Shown: piece after piece, positions 1 through 12,190 of the stretch
Numbering within the stretch: position 1 is the stretch's first letter
Layout: every line of letters starts with the position of its first letter
Source of the DNA: Paragonimus westermani
Lineage: Eukaryota > Platyhelminthes > Trematoda > Plagiorchiida > Troglotrematidae
Length of the DNA stretch: 64,000 nucleotides
Direction of reading: 5' to 3'
NCBI GenBank assembly: GCA_008508345.1
Contig: QNGE01000895.1
Span: 124,001 to 188,000 of the forward strand
Made by a program: the position numbers and the translations under genes
Notes under the pieces: model-generated
Databases searched by the model: none
What the model was told of the DNA's origin: nothing
The model's input: only the letters and a program-made list of their open reading frames with translations

Positions 1-1793
1 AACAAGGAACAGAAGCAACATTTGGCGTTATGCTTTACGCTCTTAGGACGCGCATTAGGTTCTACATTGGTAGACGAGTAAACTAAGGTTTAGTCGTTTG
101 TAATCTGACCCCAGGTGACTACAGGGTTCAGCCAGTAACCTTGGCGACAAGTAATTTTCATACGTATTTGTCAGATGAAACCTATTTGTAATGCACCGGC
201 TATGACCCGAGGAGGGCTGGAGTAGTAAATGCCTGCGATCAACGCGTCTTTGAAAAGCACCATGGAATAATCCAACTTCTATCTCACGTCAACAACTAAA
301 ACAAAGAGAACTCTATACCAACCCTTTTTACTCAGCATACTTTTGTACACGAACGAGTGTGAAAAATCAGAAAGGTCATCTGATCGCATTCTATACCAGC
401 AACTGTGTCAGATTTTTCGTCAAATCGTTGAAAAAAGGCCCAAATAAATAGTTGTGCGTGTAACGGTTTATACAGATATGCTTACCATAACTGGGGAGTG
501 TAATCCAAATGAAATATAACCGGAACCTACTAAATTAGTCGGCGGTAGGTTGACTAATCTCTCCCAACCCAACTAAAGACCATTGGTTTGCCAGGAAAAT
601 GCGTTTGTATGTTGTACAAGGAAGGGCAACTTTAGGAATGTAGTTGTTATGTTGAGATAGCAAAGTTGCAGAGAGATCTGAATTTAGTTGAGCTCAAGAT
701 AGGTTAAGATAGTTTAACTGAGGACACGAAAAAATGTCAAGCTTTGTAAGCCAACAACGAAAAAACAATGATCAGAACTGTTCTTTAATGAAGTAGGCGC
801 AGTTGATTGAGCTTCCGCAAGGTCACATCTCACAGTCTGTAACAAGAAATGTGTGCTCGTTTCAAAGTCTCCATACTCCGATGACTCTTGAGACAGAAAA
901 CGCTTTCAACAACACTTATTGAAAAACTCGTTAGTTTTAAGTGAAGTTTCCAGACTAATCGTCTTCATTGCGATGCCCAATTTCCCCCCTTATCCAATCA
1001 AGATATCGCTTTTTGGCAGTTAGGAAAGTAGACTTGTTCCATGCGTTATGAGTGAAGGCCGTATTATTATTTGCGATGTAAATATGCACAGACCCACGGG
1101 GTACGATTCAATAGACTGTGTGCATTATACTGAACGAAAGAAACTCCCGAGAGTACATGAAACTGTAGTATCCATATGGAAAATCATGCGTGACTACTAG
1201 AATCTAGCGATATTGCTTCATGTTTGCAAACACACTGAGCACGATGCATTTTTAAGCCTACTTGGTATATACAAAAATGAAAATTCAACATATATTTAAC
1301 CTACAAAACCATCAAAATGTCTCTTACTGCTTTTCGACCATCAGTGCAAATTTCCATATCTCTTTCCATTTTAGAAACAAGATTTTCCATTGTGTGCTAA
1401 AGCAAATCACTTTGGTGCATTAGAATTTCAACCTTAGATTCTTGGACATGACAGCAAAACGCGATTGACCCAACCAACCGTAAGGGACGACCAATCTTAA
1501 TTAGAGTGCTTCGCATTGGCTACTTTGGTAGAGTAAGTCGTTTAGGTTATTTCAGGGGTGTCAACGAATTCGCTCAATAAGAACGGGGTTAGCGGCCAAA
1601 GTGGAACACAGATCACCTGACCCTGTTCTTACTAATTCATCAAACCGCTGGCCGTATTGGTTTCTTTGACAGGTAAAGGGTTACGTGAATCTCACGTCCA
1701 ATAGGCGTGAGCTTTTGGGTCGTGATAGACTTCGACCTGTGATGTGACAGTGAACCAGTTTGTGAGAACATTTTCATTAGTACTCTCACATAC
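1..1793. other. Intergenic, nothing recognised
   Basis: AT-leaning sequence with stops in all frames. No exon with convincing splice sites, no repeat shared with the rest of the window, and no RNA gene was seen. Confidence 0.5.
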
Positions 1794-2327
1794 ATGGCTG
1801 GCGGACGCAAGTACACTTGCATCAGTCCCGAAACACGCAGACGTATTATCGAAGCAATTGAAAGGGGCGATGACTGGTGCACGGTTGCCCTTCTGAACGG
1901 AGTCAAGTGTAATACCGCTTACAAGTGGCTACAGGTGGATTGCATCAGTTATGAAACTCAGCCTCGTAAAGGAGACAGAAGCAAGATTCTGACAGAATCA
2001 GAGATTGATGTGTTGCTGGTGTGGAATTCCGTGAACCCAACGATTACGCTGCAATTTTTGAGACGGCGCGCGAAGGTTGAGTTTGAGAAGGAGTTGCCGA
2101 CCACAAATATTGGTCGATAATTAGATGGCCGGTGCATAATCGTCAAGAAACTGCGCCAAGTACCCATTGATATGAACCTAAATGAGAATTTGGAGCTACC
2201 GTGACTGTTCACATATCGACTGATTTAATGTTGCAGTGCCACTGAAGGAGCGGTCGTCTACCGTAGAAAGACGACATATCGTGAGATGCTAACAGTTACT
2301 TCACTATTTTCAATCGCAAACAAATGA
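1794..2327 (+). pseudogene. Decayed IS630/Tc1-type DNA transposon transposase (N-terminal part)
   Basis: The first 108 codons are open and read as the N-terminal DNA-binding region of an IS630/Tc1-mariner superfamily transposase: a first helix-turn-helix (ETRRRIIEAIERGDD through NTAYKWL, about residues 13-46) and a second segment (ILTESEIDVLL to the PTITL and TTNIG motifs, about 65-106). The same reading frame continues past three in-frame stops (TAA 2118-2120, TGA 2202-2204, TAA 2226-2228) with recognisable sequence such as VKKLRQ and EGAVVY, ending at TGA 2325. After EGAVVY the usual start of the DDE domain (VDE-type motif with the first catalytic Asp) is replaced by RRKTTY, so that Asp is gone, and no second or third catalytic region follows. 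This is a dead, truncated copy. I saw no terminal inverted repeats. Family placement is by motif pattern only. Confidence 0.75.
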
Positions 2328-3922
2328 CATTCGATTATCAAAAGTATGTGGGTAGCCCAGCTGTTTTTAACAGTGCAAACAAAAAAAGGAAGATATTACA
2401 GGCCAAGCATTAGTTTAATCACGGCCAACTTCCAATGGGTTCGTCATGGTGTTCCTTCTGTCAACTGCAGTTTTCTTCTTCTCATCTGACACCATGTTGA
2501 AGATCGCTACCTTCCGGAACAAAAGAAATAGTCAGTCTTCTTGGCACAAAGCAAATCTCGGTTTATTGAGTTTTAATTGATTATTTTATAGACTAGACGC
2601 ATCGGTAAAATGAAAAATTACAATTGGTGCTGACGCTCTTGCTTTCTCATTGGTCGGATCGACTCCGCTTGAAGCTCGTTTGTTTCAACGCGTGATGCAC
2701 TTAAACAATTTGTTTTACTCCGGTGCTCGTTATAACAAAATCCGATGTTGGAGCAGCGTGCCGTGCTGATTGGTATTAGCGCTGACACACAAGACTGTTC
2801 GTGTTTTCGACACTAATTGGCCGATGCGTCTAGTTCACATTTTCCAAACAAACTGTTTGGGCGTTATTTTACGGATTACTTCTTCACCATCAAAAGGCAG
2901 TTTTTGCGGATTAAATAATGATTCGAACTCACTGTTAACTGAATACTGTTACATGAGATTGATCTGAACTTTTCAGGATCCCACTTAATTGCAATGTCTG
3001 CTTGATTACAACAAGTATGCCCGAGCTTATGACTCTTTTCGGGAAAGTAGAAACCAGTCGACATTTCACATCTACATTTTTGTTAGCTATATATTTGTTG
3101 GTGACTGTAGTTGAATGTGAATCAAAGAAATATTCCCATTCACCCCTTGCTCTTTGGTTCTTCTTCTATAATAAGTGCGGACGTTGATAATCATTTGAGT
3201 GTTCTGTGCGATCTCTCTTCCTCTGTTAAGTATATATCCCATTGCGCCTTTCATTATCAAATGCGAGCACTTTAATTCGACTAAAATTATGCATACTGTT
3301 CTGTCTAGTAGATCAATGTTTTCGTTTGCCATCCTGCTGCCGCGCTAATTTTCCAAACTAATTGCTCAACGTCACTAGCTCCATCGCCAGTTTCTAAATA
3401 TTTTGCAGTTTAGCATTTGGTGTAAAACTAAGAGTAGTGTATCCCTATTTATTCCTTCAGTTCACATAAAATATCCAAAATTTTGAGGCAGTTGAGAGTA
3501 TGTCTTATTGGCACCTGATCCGTCAGTTTTCTCGCATTATGAAGTGAGATTCCTTCAAACGGCTTGTTTATCGACGGGTTTTCTGCATCCCCAGTAGAAC
3601 TGGAGTATTTTATTCCAATGAGCAAATGAACTAAAGTGCCTACTTATTTCTGTTGGGTTATCAGTTGTGTTTACATACTGACGGTTTGTAATGCACACTG
3701 CAACATCAGATAATTGTTGGCTCTTAGCATGGATCAGTATTAATATAACATCCGCTTAACAGCTCAATCTGAAGTGAATTTTGCGTAATAATAGGTTATT
3801 CAGTTAACGGTTTCCTCCGGTTTCATGAAAACCTGCAGAAATGTTCAAACCTACCTACAATGGACTGGTCAATTCATTTGAGAACACTGGATCTCTGCTA
3901 ATCAATTCAAACATTTCCGAAT
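2328..3922. other. Intergenic, upstream of the receptor gene
   Basis: No coding segment recognised. Short open frames on both strands around 2770-3330 overlap one another and lack protein-like composition. An in-frame TAA at 3899-3901 closes the receptor frame upstream of its ATG. Confidence 0.45.
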
Positions 3923-5221
3923 ATGAGTGAAGCAGAAATTCCATTTCAGTTGGTTGTCTTCAACGAAAGTGTATTCTGTGGATCATCGGAGGAAGGATTT
4001 TATCGTGATCTTCTAATTTCATACCACATTTTCTGTATTGTTATCGGTGCAATCAATGCTATCTTAAATGGAATATGTGTACATATTTTTGAGCATCCAG
4101 CGTGGAAGCGGTCAGCTATGAGTCGCATCCTCAAAGGTTTATCTGTGATCGAGTTGTGCATGGGAATCAGCCTATTTGCACACGCCATCATGAACATTAT
4201 CTCTTTCGAAGAGGAATTTATCTATAGGAAACACATTGAAAATTTTCATTCAAACCACAGTTCCAGCAAGTTCACCATGACAGATCGAAATCGAACTTAT
4301 GTACAATCAATCGCAAAATTCTTGTTCAGCCGACTTTTTGGTTTATGTCTTCTGATGTTCCAAATTGCACGAAACTGGTCAGTCGTTCTACTGGCAGCCT
4401 ATCGTTACGATCGTGTTTGTCGACCAATTGGAACACGAACCGCTTTACCTCGGGAACGTATTCGCTGCATATTGATTATAGTAACCATTCTTGCTTGTTG
4501 CGTTGTGCTTCCCCGGGCAATTGAGTTCAAAATCATTCTCTGCAGTGTCAGTGGCATACTGGTGAATGATATGGCTTATCTTCTTACTAGACAGGAATAT
4601 CAAATAGCATACTTGGGTTTGGTAATGTTTTTTGTGCAGTCTGGAGGTCCCGTTATATGTGTTTGTGTCCTGAGTACATTTGTGATTCGGTTAATTGCAA
4701 AGCGCCGCAAAATCCATCGAATTAACGAACAAAAGTCCGCACGTCATATTCTAAATCAACAACAAGCCCAACGGATAAACGGTGAATCCGAGCAAACAAG
4801 CCAAACGTTTCCTCGCCAGTCCTTGATAGACAAAACCAAAAATGACTGCCCAATGGAACTCACGCCGACCGAAAGACCTTCACCGTCTGGTGACAAGTTG
4901 ATATTTGCCATGTGCATAACGTTTTTCATTCTCGAGACACCGGCGTTTTTCAGCAAAATTCTCAATTATTATTTGCAGCAAAGTTATCAAGTTGTTGATC
5001 AAATTTTCTCCGTGATAGCAAACATTTTAATCTACCTAGACTCCACTTTGAACGCATTTGTCTACATGGCTTCAAATCCTACGTTTAGGAAAATTGCTGC
5101 GAACGAAATGGTACGTTACCGAAGACGTCTTAGCAGACAACAAGTGACCGCAACTATGTTGTCAAATAACGCAACGCAATTCATGTTACGCAACATGGAA
5201 ACCACGGTGATCGAGGAATGA
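3923..5221 (+). CDS. Intronless rhodopsin-class GPCR, probable neuropeptide receptor
   Basis: A 432-residue single-exon receptor. Seven hydrophobic segments lie near residues 30-55, 68-93, 132-160, 181-200, 228-257, 325-348 and 360-382. TM3 ends in YRYDRVCRP (160-168), the place of E/DRY; TM6 has FFILETP (334-340) where CWxP normally sits; TM7 has LNAFVY (376-381), a variant of NPxxY, followed by NPTFRK (385-390), typical of the class A C-terminus. The third intracellular loop is long and polar (about 261-320). Possible N-glycosylation sites are at 14 in the N-terminus and at 111 and 123 between TM2 and TM3. The TM7-to-tail pattern resembles FMRFamide-receptor-like flatworm and insect receptors; the ligand is not predictable here. 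It would sit in the plasma membrane and couple to G proteins. The start is chosen because an in-frame TAA lies at 3899-3901. No disabling change is seen. The closest alternative is another orphan peptide receptor class. Confidence 0.88.
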   Translation: MSEAEIPFQLVVFNESVFCGSSEEGFYRDLLISYHIFCIVIGAINAILNGICVHIFEHPAWKRSAMSRILKGLSVIELCMGISLFAHAIMNIISFEEEFIYRKHIENFHSNHSSSKFTMTDRNRTYVQSIAKFLFSRLFGLCLLMFQIARNWSVVLLAAYRYDRVCRPIGTRTALPRERIRCILIIVTILACCVVLPRAIEFKIILCSVSGILVNDMAYLLTRQEYQIAYLGLVMFFVQSGGPVICVCVLSTFVIRLIAKRRKIHRINEQKSARHILNQQQAQRINGESEQTSQTFPRQSLIDKTKNDCPMELTPTERPSPSGDKLIFAMCITFFILETPAFFSKILNYYLQQSYQVVDQIFSVIANILIYLDSTLNAFVYMASNPTFRKIAANEMVRYRRRLSRQQVTATMLSNNATQFMLRNMETTVIEE

Positions 5222-7730
5222 AACGTTTTGGCGAATGGTGGTGTTGAGAAGAGGGTCATTTTGTCAAAAACATCTGAACATACCTGAAAACTAATGAACA
5301 AAAGACTAGCAGGTGCTTATCCCTTATTTGTGCACATCTGAATGAAAAATGTGTTCTCGATTTGACTGAAAAGAATTTCTCATAACATGTTGGTTTTACC
5401 TACAATTCGTATTCATTGACACGTTGGCGTGCAAGCAGCAGCGAAGCTAAACAACGAGGCTTACGTTGTAATGTGAATTTTTGTCAAAACATTTTTTTGT
5501 GAACGTATCACTCAGTCTCCAAGTACAGGCAGTTGAAGTTCTTGCAAGGTGTGGCGATTCTTTTCCTTACGTTTACTTGGACGGTTGAAAATATCGACTC
5601 AGTTGACCTGACTAACCATACTTGCTAAGCAACTTAGCAATTGCCGTCTTTAGTTTTCGTGGTCGACGCATAAAATACAAAACAAAACCGAGCTTGTGTG
5701 CTCACTACGGACCATTTCTCGATACATGTACAGTGTAAAATCAAATTTGGTCATGCGTGAACTATTCACTATATCCACATTATGCGATGACTCTGATTAC
5801 CTTTGGTTATAGAAAGCACAACACCATGCAGGAAAACAACAGTTTATTTCAACTCCTCTCCAGTTATTCGTAAGGAATATACTGTCTTCACTACTTCTCA
5901 GACTGGTTATGCCTGATGTGATTATTATTATCTACCTGTCAAGGAGGGTTTTGACAGTCAGCCTTCAGAATTATTGTTGAAAAATCTTGTACTTTGGTGA
6001 GCCCTGTTTAGGGATTATTGGATTTTTATCTGGTTAACTGGTCCTATGACTAATGCGCGTGAATTTTGAGAACATCTGACGTATGTTAGCCTGTCCTAGA
6101 CGGATAAGACTTCGCATTAGTACCAGCTTGTCTACATAGACACTTCATCTTCAGACAAAGCCTAGAGATGTATGTCCACAAAAACACTTCGTTATTACAC
6201 CGTTATCAGATGTTTATTTGCCCTTAGTTCAATAGTGGTAACGCTAAGTCACCAGTACACCAGACGCGGAACAAAGCGTACAGGTTCGTTCCAATTGTTA
6301 GAAGCTGTACTGGTGGCTGAAAGCTTGCTTATTAGGTCAGGACGTGTTTCACGATGTTCACTACACCATCCTTACCGTAAGAGCAGGGTGCGCTACCGTA
6401 CCGTAACCATCTCGATGAGGCAGTAAAGAACGGATGTGAAGTCAAACTTTCTCGCACATAATGGTTTTGATACTTGTCATCTGAAATGCAAGCGAATCGT
6501 CGGGTGATTTAGGTTATTGCAACTAGACATCTGGAGTAATCCAGTTGAGAGTATGCGGAGTGATGTTCGTCATTGTTCGAGATAACAGAGAATAAACAGT
6601 TTTTGCCGCCTTACTGAAATCCGCCAATCGAAAAACATTTGGTAAATATCAGTTGGGCAGTTGACAGCAAACACTCGGTGTTAACCACATACCTCGTTTA
6701 CTTGGATGACGTATGCTCACGAACAGTTAGTGCTAACATATAAAAGAGAATATTGGATGGTGCTGATTAAAATCTGCATGCAAGATGTTCGTTGAATATC
6801 TAACACTTTGCAAACCGGCACGGTCAGGAGTGACGGATGCTCTACGCATGAGCTGTTGTTTCAGGCCTGGTTACAGCAATGGGAGCGGAATCGGTGAATA
6901 CCTAAAATTCGATTGTTCACATAAAACGTGTTATGGGCTTGGTTTAAAGAAATCAGTCAGTCATACGCGATGTGCGCTTGAATGATGTTGTTCTATACAA
7001 TGTGATTTTATCTGGGTGAAATCCAGTCAAAGATTAGTCCTCTTGTCGGAACATTATTTTAGCAAGCTCTTATTGAGAACAAGCAAAAGGTAGATTCGGG
7101 TGCATCGACAAAACTGCCGGGTTTTCTCTTTTCTCTGCTTGTTCACTCAATCATCACCTATTCTCAAAATCTAGCAGTCGTTCATCATCGAACAGTTTTC
7201 TTCAACTTTCAATCATTGTTCGGAATTTAAACCTGAATTCTAAGTGACAGCTGTCCCAGTCCAGTGGTGATTGAATACGTGGGCGTGGTGGGACCGACGA
7301 GAACCAGTTACCGCTTACAGGAGTTTTCAGAGAACAATGTTACTCACTTTCATCAAAGTCCCTGAAAGCACCTGGTTGCTCTACTCACCTCAGCTAAAAC
7401 AGCGCAGTTGAAAATTTTCATTTGAAGGAAAACAACACAGTTCCATTTAAACTTCATTAAACTATTATAACCGTCACACTCTCTATAATATCTGACATTT
7501 TGTCTTGTAGTGTCAAGATAACATTCAAAACGTGTTGAAATGCTCATGTCTTTGTAGCACTTTTGTGAGCCAAGGGCGCGGATGATATAACAGTGATGCG
7601 CCTCAACATGACAACAAACAAATCCACTCATCTGTGTACGGGAATGGCCACAGAACGTCTCAGCTGCCACGGTCGCCATTCATCAGTTTATGTATATACC
7701 CAGAAGCATTCCATATCAAGCCACACTTCA
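5222..7730. other. Intergenic, nothing recognised
   Basis: Downstream of the receptor there are only short overlapping open frames (for example 6172-6426 on +, 7353-7679 on -) without domain motifs or good splice sites. Confidence 0.45.
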
Positions 7731-7850
7731 GTATTTCTTGTTATATTTTTCTCACGACTGATTTGATGTCAAGATCCATGCTTCTACCCAACTTCTGAAT
7801 AGTAGTGACCTGAGTAGTATAGTGCAATCGCCGGTCTTCACTACACTACC
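7731..7850 (+). repeat. LTR-like dispersed repeat, copy 1
   Basis: This 120-bp stretch aligns with 21610-21726 in the same orientation. The best-matching part runs from CTGAATAGT through GAGTAGTAT to CACTACACTAC, with a few substitutions and short gaps. Copy 2 lies shortly downstream of a Gypsy RNase H fragment, so the repeat is plausibly the end of a long terminal repeat, and this copy a solo-LTR remnant. Target-site duplications were not found. The LTR assignment is inference; the similarity of the two copies is visible. Confidence 0.55.
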
Positions 7851-10849
7851 TTAAAACGTTCCGTACATTGCCATTTATTTATTAAAACCAAAGAACTTTT
7901 TGTTAAGCGCCAAAATTCATTGCAAATTTTACCGGCGACCAATTGTCATCAGCTACGGTTCAAGCTACTGCAAATTCTGAGGCCACTTTTCTGATCAATT
8001 ATACCCAAACAGGTAACACAAATACCCGTTAGCAGGCGTTAATGTAGATGAATTGTACTGGTTCCGGTTGATAGTCTGATGACGTGAGCCTGCAGAAAGT
8101 GTCAGAGTTCAACAATTTTTATATCTAGTTCCTCAGTGAACCAAACTGGGGGCACTTTCAGAACAGTCCGTAATTAAAAGCATTGTACTAGGGTATGTGT
8201 CCGGTAACGTGCTGTAAACTGACACTGGTATAGAAATACCATAATTTTTAACTTATATGGCTTCATTTGAGGTCCTTCGAAAAAATGACTAATATGTCGT
8301 ATAACAGGACCCGAATTCTACCGAAATAATCACCCTTTATTGTGCTGACGCAATTTAAAGAAAACGAAATATTGATTCCGCAGCGTGAAATAACGTAAAT
8401 CACAGAGGTTGAATGACTCTTCAGGAAATTTATCCGAATGGATGCACAGCTCCACAGTCTAGTTTAAATACTATCAGTGAAGCAGTATATGTTTAACGGT
8501 GAGTACTGCGTGGTTTCGGTTCAAGTAACTCAAACATTGCAAGCAGCTGATCACAGATGTTGCGTTCTCACTGACTTTGCCGAAGGCCTCTTTCGAAAAG
8601 AAGTTCTAGACTTGAGTGTCTCCCTCGTTAGAGCTCGTCTGCTGTGATTATCCTTACCACGGCCCAAACTGGGAGTTCAGCCATATTTTCCGAAGGCGAC
8701 CGCAATGATCACTGTCCTCACGCTTCATTTGAATGAATCATCGTAAGTAAACGATCCAGTGCATGTTATCGTCTGAGGGTATCCAAGTGACTGTGTGCAC
8801 TGTTGGTGAGGTAAGTGCATCCGAGTATAAACAATCGTTAAACCCATTATGAGTTCATAGCCGTTACTATGTATGTGAATAAAATGCACTTCATAGACAA
8901 TTAAAAAATTATCTGAGTTCGTTCAAAGTACACTGTTGAGGCTGCGGTATGAGTAGGCATGACTTACGGCTGAAGAAACCTGCTGTCTTCTGGGCAAGTA
9001 TAATTATTCAGCATATCGGAACATATAGTGGAATTTCATTCACCACAGTGATGCCACTAAAATACGGCAGATATACAAAGTGCGCTGAGTACTAGATATT
9101 ACGTTAAAAACAGTGATTATGAATGGGGGTCGTGAAAGTTACATGCATACTGACAAAACGAAACAATGTGAAAGAGCTGGGTATCACACATACTCAGTAA
9201 ATCAACGAGCTTTCGCCAGAACCTTTGATCGCACATAAAAGGCGCTGCAGATTAGTTCGCATGCGACTGCAAGACCGATACTTTGTTTCACATGCGTGCG
9301 AAAAGGGAGCGCTGACAACTTCTTTAAAGTTGCTTGTCTGTCATCGCTACCTCGAGAATCAGTAAAAAAGATCAGAAAATTATTTGCATAATGCATTATC
9401 AAGAACGTTTACCGCCGTGTGAAGGTAAACCTTTTGCAAGCGAAACATTGATAAACTCGTCAGGAGCGTTCGTCCTGACCGCTCACAACTCTACTGACTG
9501 ACGTTAAGCAACATAGTTTGCATAGTGTGATGAAATCTATGAAGGTTAATTTTGTTTGCAAATGAAGTATTCCACTTATGTAAAATGTATTCATGTTTGT
9601 CATAAGGACGGAGTATTTTATCTGCCTTTTCAGCCTTTCTTTGTGAGACAAAATGCTATCTGTCGGATCAACACGTATGGACAGTTGAATCTCCAAAAAT
9701 CTCATTTTCACCTACCGAATGGGAAGTAATCGTTAAAACTTTGGTTTGTTTTAGAATGAAAGTTTTGAAAGCTCCCTTAAATTCAACAGAAATACAATGA
9801 TTTGGGTTACAGGCGTATTCACAGAGTGACAAGTCTGTAAAGAAAGGAATCTTAAAATGTGAGCACCAGAAGGATTATTAAAATTAATATATTGCTTGCT
9901 TTCATATTCCAACGAAAAATCCACTCAGCGAGATAAGAACGTAGAATGCTCTACGACTAGAATTACACCTTGCAAATGTGGAATATGTGGCCATTTTAGC
10001 GGAACAGCAGGAAAATTATCGGGGACAATTATGACCAATTCGAGGGTGTGCTTGAGTTCACAATTTTTCAAGAGATGAAAGGGATTTCGGTCGAAAAATG
10101 CACGACGATGCAACTGGTTTCCTAAAATGACTGCTTTTCTGTTGGGAGGATAAAAAACCCCTAGTTCACTCACAGCCCATTAACCTATGCTAGGTCAAGG
10201 ATGGGTTACGTAAGGTTGCATTCAAGCGGGGAATTTTTACTCGGAGCCTTTTAGCTTAACTGACTTGATGATAAACGTTGTAGGCGTACTAAGACAACGA
10301 TGCCACATATGCAACATTGTGGATTAGAAATTTATACGCAGCCCTTCGAGAATCGATTACGGTCAACGCTGCTACCAGTACTCAAGACATCCTGGTATTA
10401 CATTTAATTGTACAAAAATGTATTTAGCCCGAACACATTCGTCGGCTACACTATTAGAGTAAGCATGCCCGAACTTCTACTGCTCCAGTCACAATTTTCA
10501 CTAACCATCAATAAAAATGTGTATCAGCTTGGCAAATTCTTTTAAGGTTCAATGAGCAACGTAAATTTGATAAACGTGGTGTATTCTACTTCTTTCTACT
10601 GGTCTGAGGTTTCGTGAAAATCCTTCGTGAACTATTGGATCAGCGCACATCAATAATTTGTGCTTGTCAACAAGGAAACAAGATAATCATTGTGAGATGT
10701 TACTGTATTGTTCGCCTCTTTTAGTCAAAAACGTAAACCTTTAGGGCGCAAAGGAGATATGTGTGGCCGCATCATTAGAATCAGTTAATTTTTTGAGCTT
10801 CACATCAAAGAAACACCGACATCAATTCCTAGACAGAAAAACTGCCTAT
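7851..10849. other. Intergenic, nothing recognised
   Basis: No protein-like exon or repeat that recurs in the window. Open frames at 9202-10173 overlap on both strands and carry no known motif. Confidence 0.4.
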
Positions 10850-12190
10850 GTTAACTGTTTAAGCACACACAGGGCAGGACGGCGAGCATTGATTATCACC
10901 ACCTAATACACGCGAGTAATTCACGCCTGCGTTTGTGTAATTACACGTCGAATAGGTTGACGGAGTTATTGTAATGTCTTGAGATGGACGAGGTGTGATT
11001 TCGGTTCACTCATTCCGTTGCCATTGTCTGTTGTGGCATCGTGCACATGAACCACCTCAGCATGTGTTCAGCCAGTCTCTGTTGCAGGCACCGATCCGTT
11101 CTTTCGTTATAGACGTCACGGCAATTGCAAGTGAACATGAGACAGAAAATTTTGGCAGGTCACGGTCATGAACAAACTGTGCGACACTCCTCATTATGAG
11201 AAGCAACCGCAATTCGACCGCATTTTGCATATGAGTGGGCAGAGATTGTGCTTTGCGAATTACGTCGGTTGTGAAGCGCTGACCTTTGAAAAGTGGGTTA
11301 GGAGAGACCCGATTCTTGGGAACCGTACTCGCAGTAGTCGTGCTCCGTATCTTGTTGTTATGGATGTCGGCAAACTCCACACGATATCCGTTTGTGAGTA
11401 ACACTTTCCTCAAACTCCCCTCCTGTCATTCTAGACAGTCATCAGTCCATACTCGTCGGGCTCTGCGAAACAAGGTTCGCACAAGACCTTTTCAAACTGT
11501 CGGTACAAAAGAGGGAAACTGTAACTGTTAACCGTCCCAAGTGTTCTTACGGTGCACTGAGCGTTGTAGTATGCAACCCTGCAGTCTAGTGGGCAAAACG
11601 TCTGCAGAGGATAAACCTTCAATTGTTTTTTCCCCATAACAAATAGGAGGATTAAGATGAACGGAATCGAGAATGTTCATGGTTAGAACAAAACAAACGT
11701 TGGTGATAAAAATCCAAATATCATCCCCGTATCGCTCACGGAGGCTTGCACAATCTACAACATCAGATAGGTGTAATTCAGTCATTCCCAAAAATATATT
11801 CGGAAATGTTGAACCCGACGAACCGCTCACTGCTACAACGTCAACACGTTTTCAAGACGGTTATTATCTGCGCACAAAAGGAATTTTTTTAGTTAACAAA
11901 TTTGGAGGCAAAGGAGTAAACTTCGACAGGGAATAAGATCGCGCAAACATTCACCTACCTGTCAGGGAGGAAGTTTGTGAATAAAGAGTCAAAATTTATA
12001 GAATACACCCTGTGTGAACTCAGCGATATTTTTGACAAGGTTCGTTTTAGTTTGGAAGAATCTTTCACAAAACGTACTGAACGTCTAACGTGTTGGATGA
12101 AGAATGTTTGTAAGCCATTTAGCAAGCCTGTGGTACGAGTTGTCCATGCACATGTGACATCACACATGCGTTTACGCAGCACCTTTTAAA
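10850..12190 (-). mobile_element. Penelope-like element (PLE-A), decayed RT plus GIY-YIG
   Basis: Read on the minus strand, this is a nearly full PLE polyprotein in broken frames. RT motif A is seen as INFDSLFTN (11979-12002). Motif B, with IFLG, lies at about 11790-11830. The catalytic box is YGDD (11720-11731), followed by SVHRKNTWDG near 11530. A clean 118-codon frame (11057-11413) covers LLTNGYRVEF, FKGQRFT, the AVELRLL segment and the entry to the endonuclease domain. The GIY-YIG end is recognisable down to about 10855 (RRRELL, then a CVCLN remnant of the usual CVQK motif). PLE proteins copy element RNA with a telomerase-related RT and cut the target with GIY-YIG. At least two frameshifts and several stops (two lie between motifs A and B) make this copy dead. 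The N-terminal region should lie above 12190 but I could not recognise it. Confidence 0.75.
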
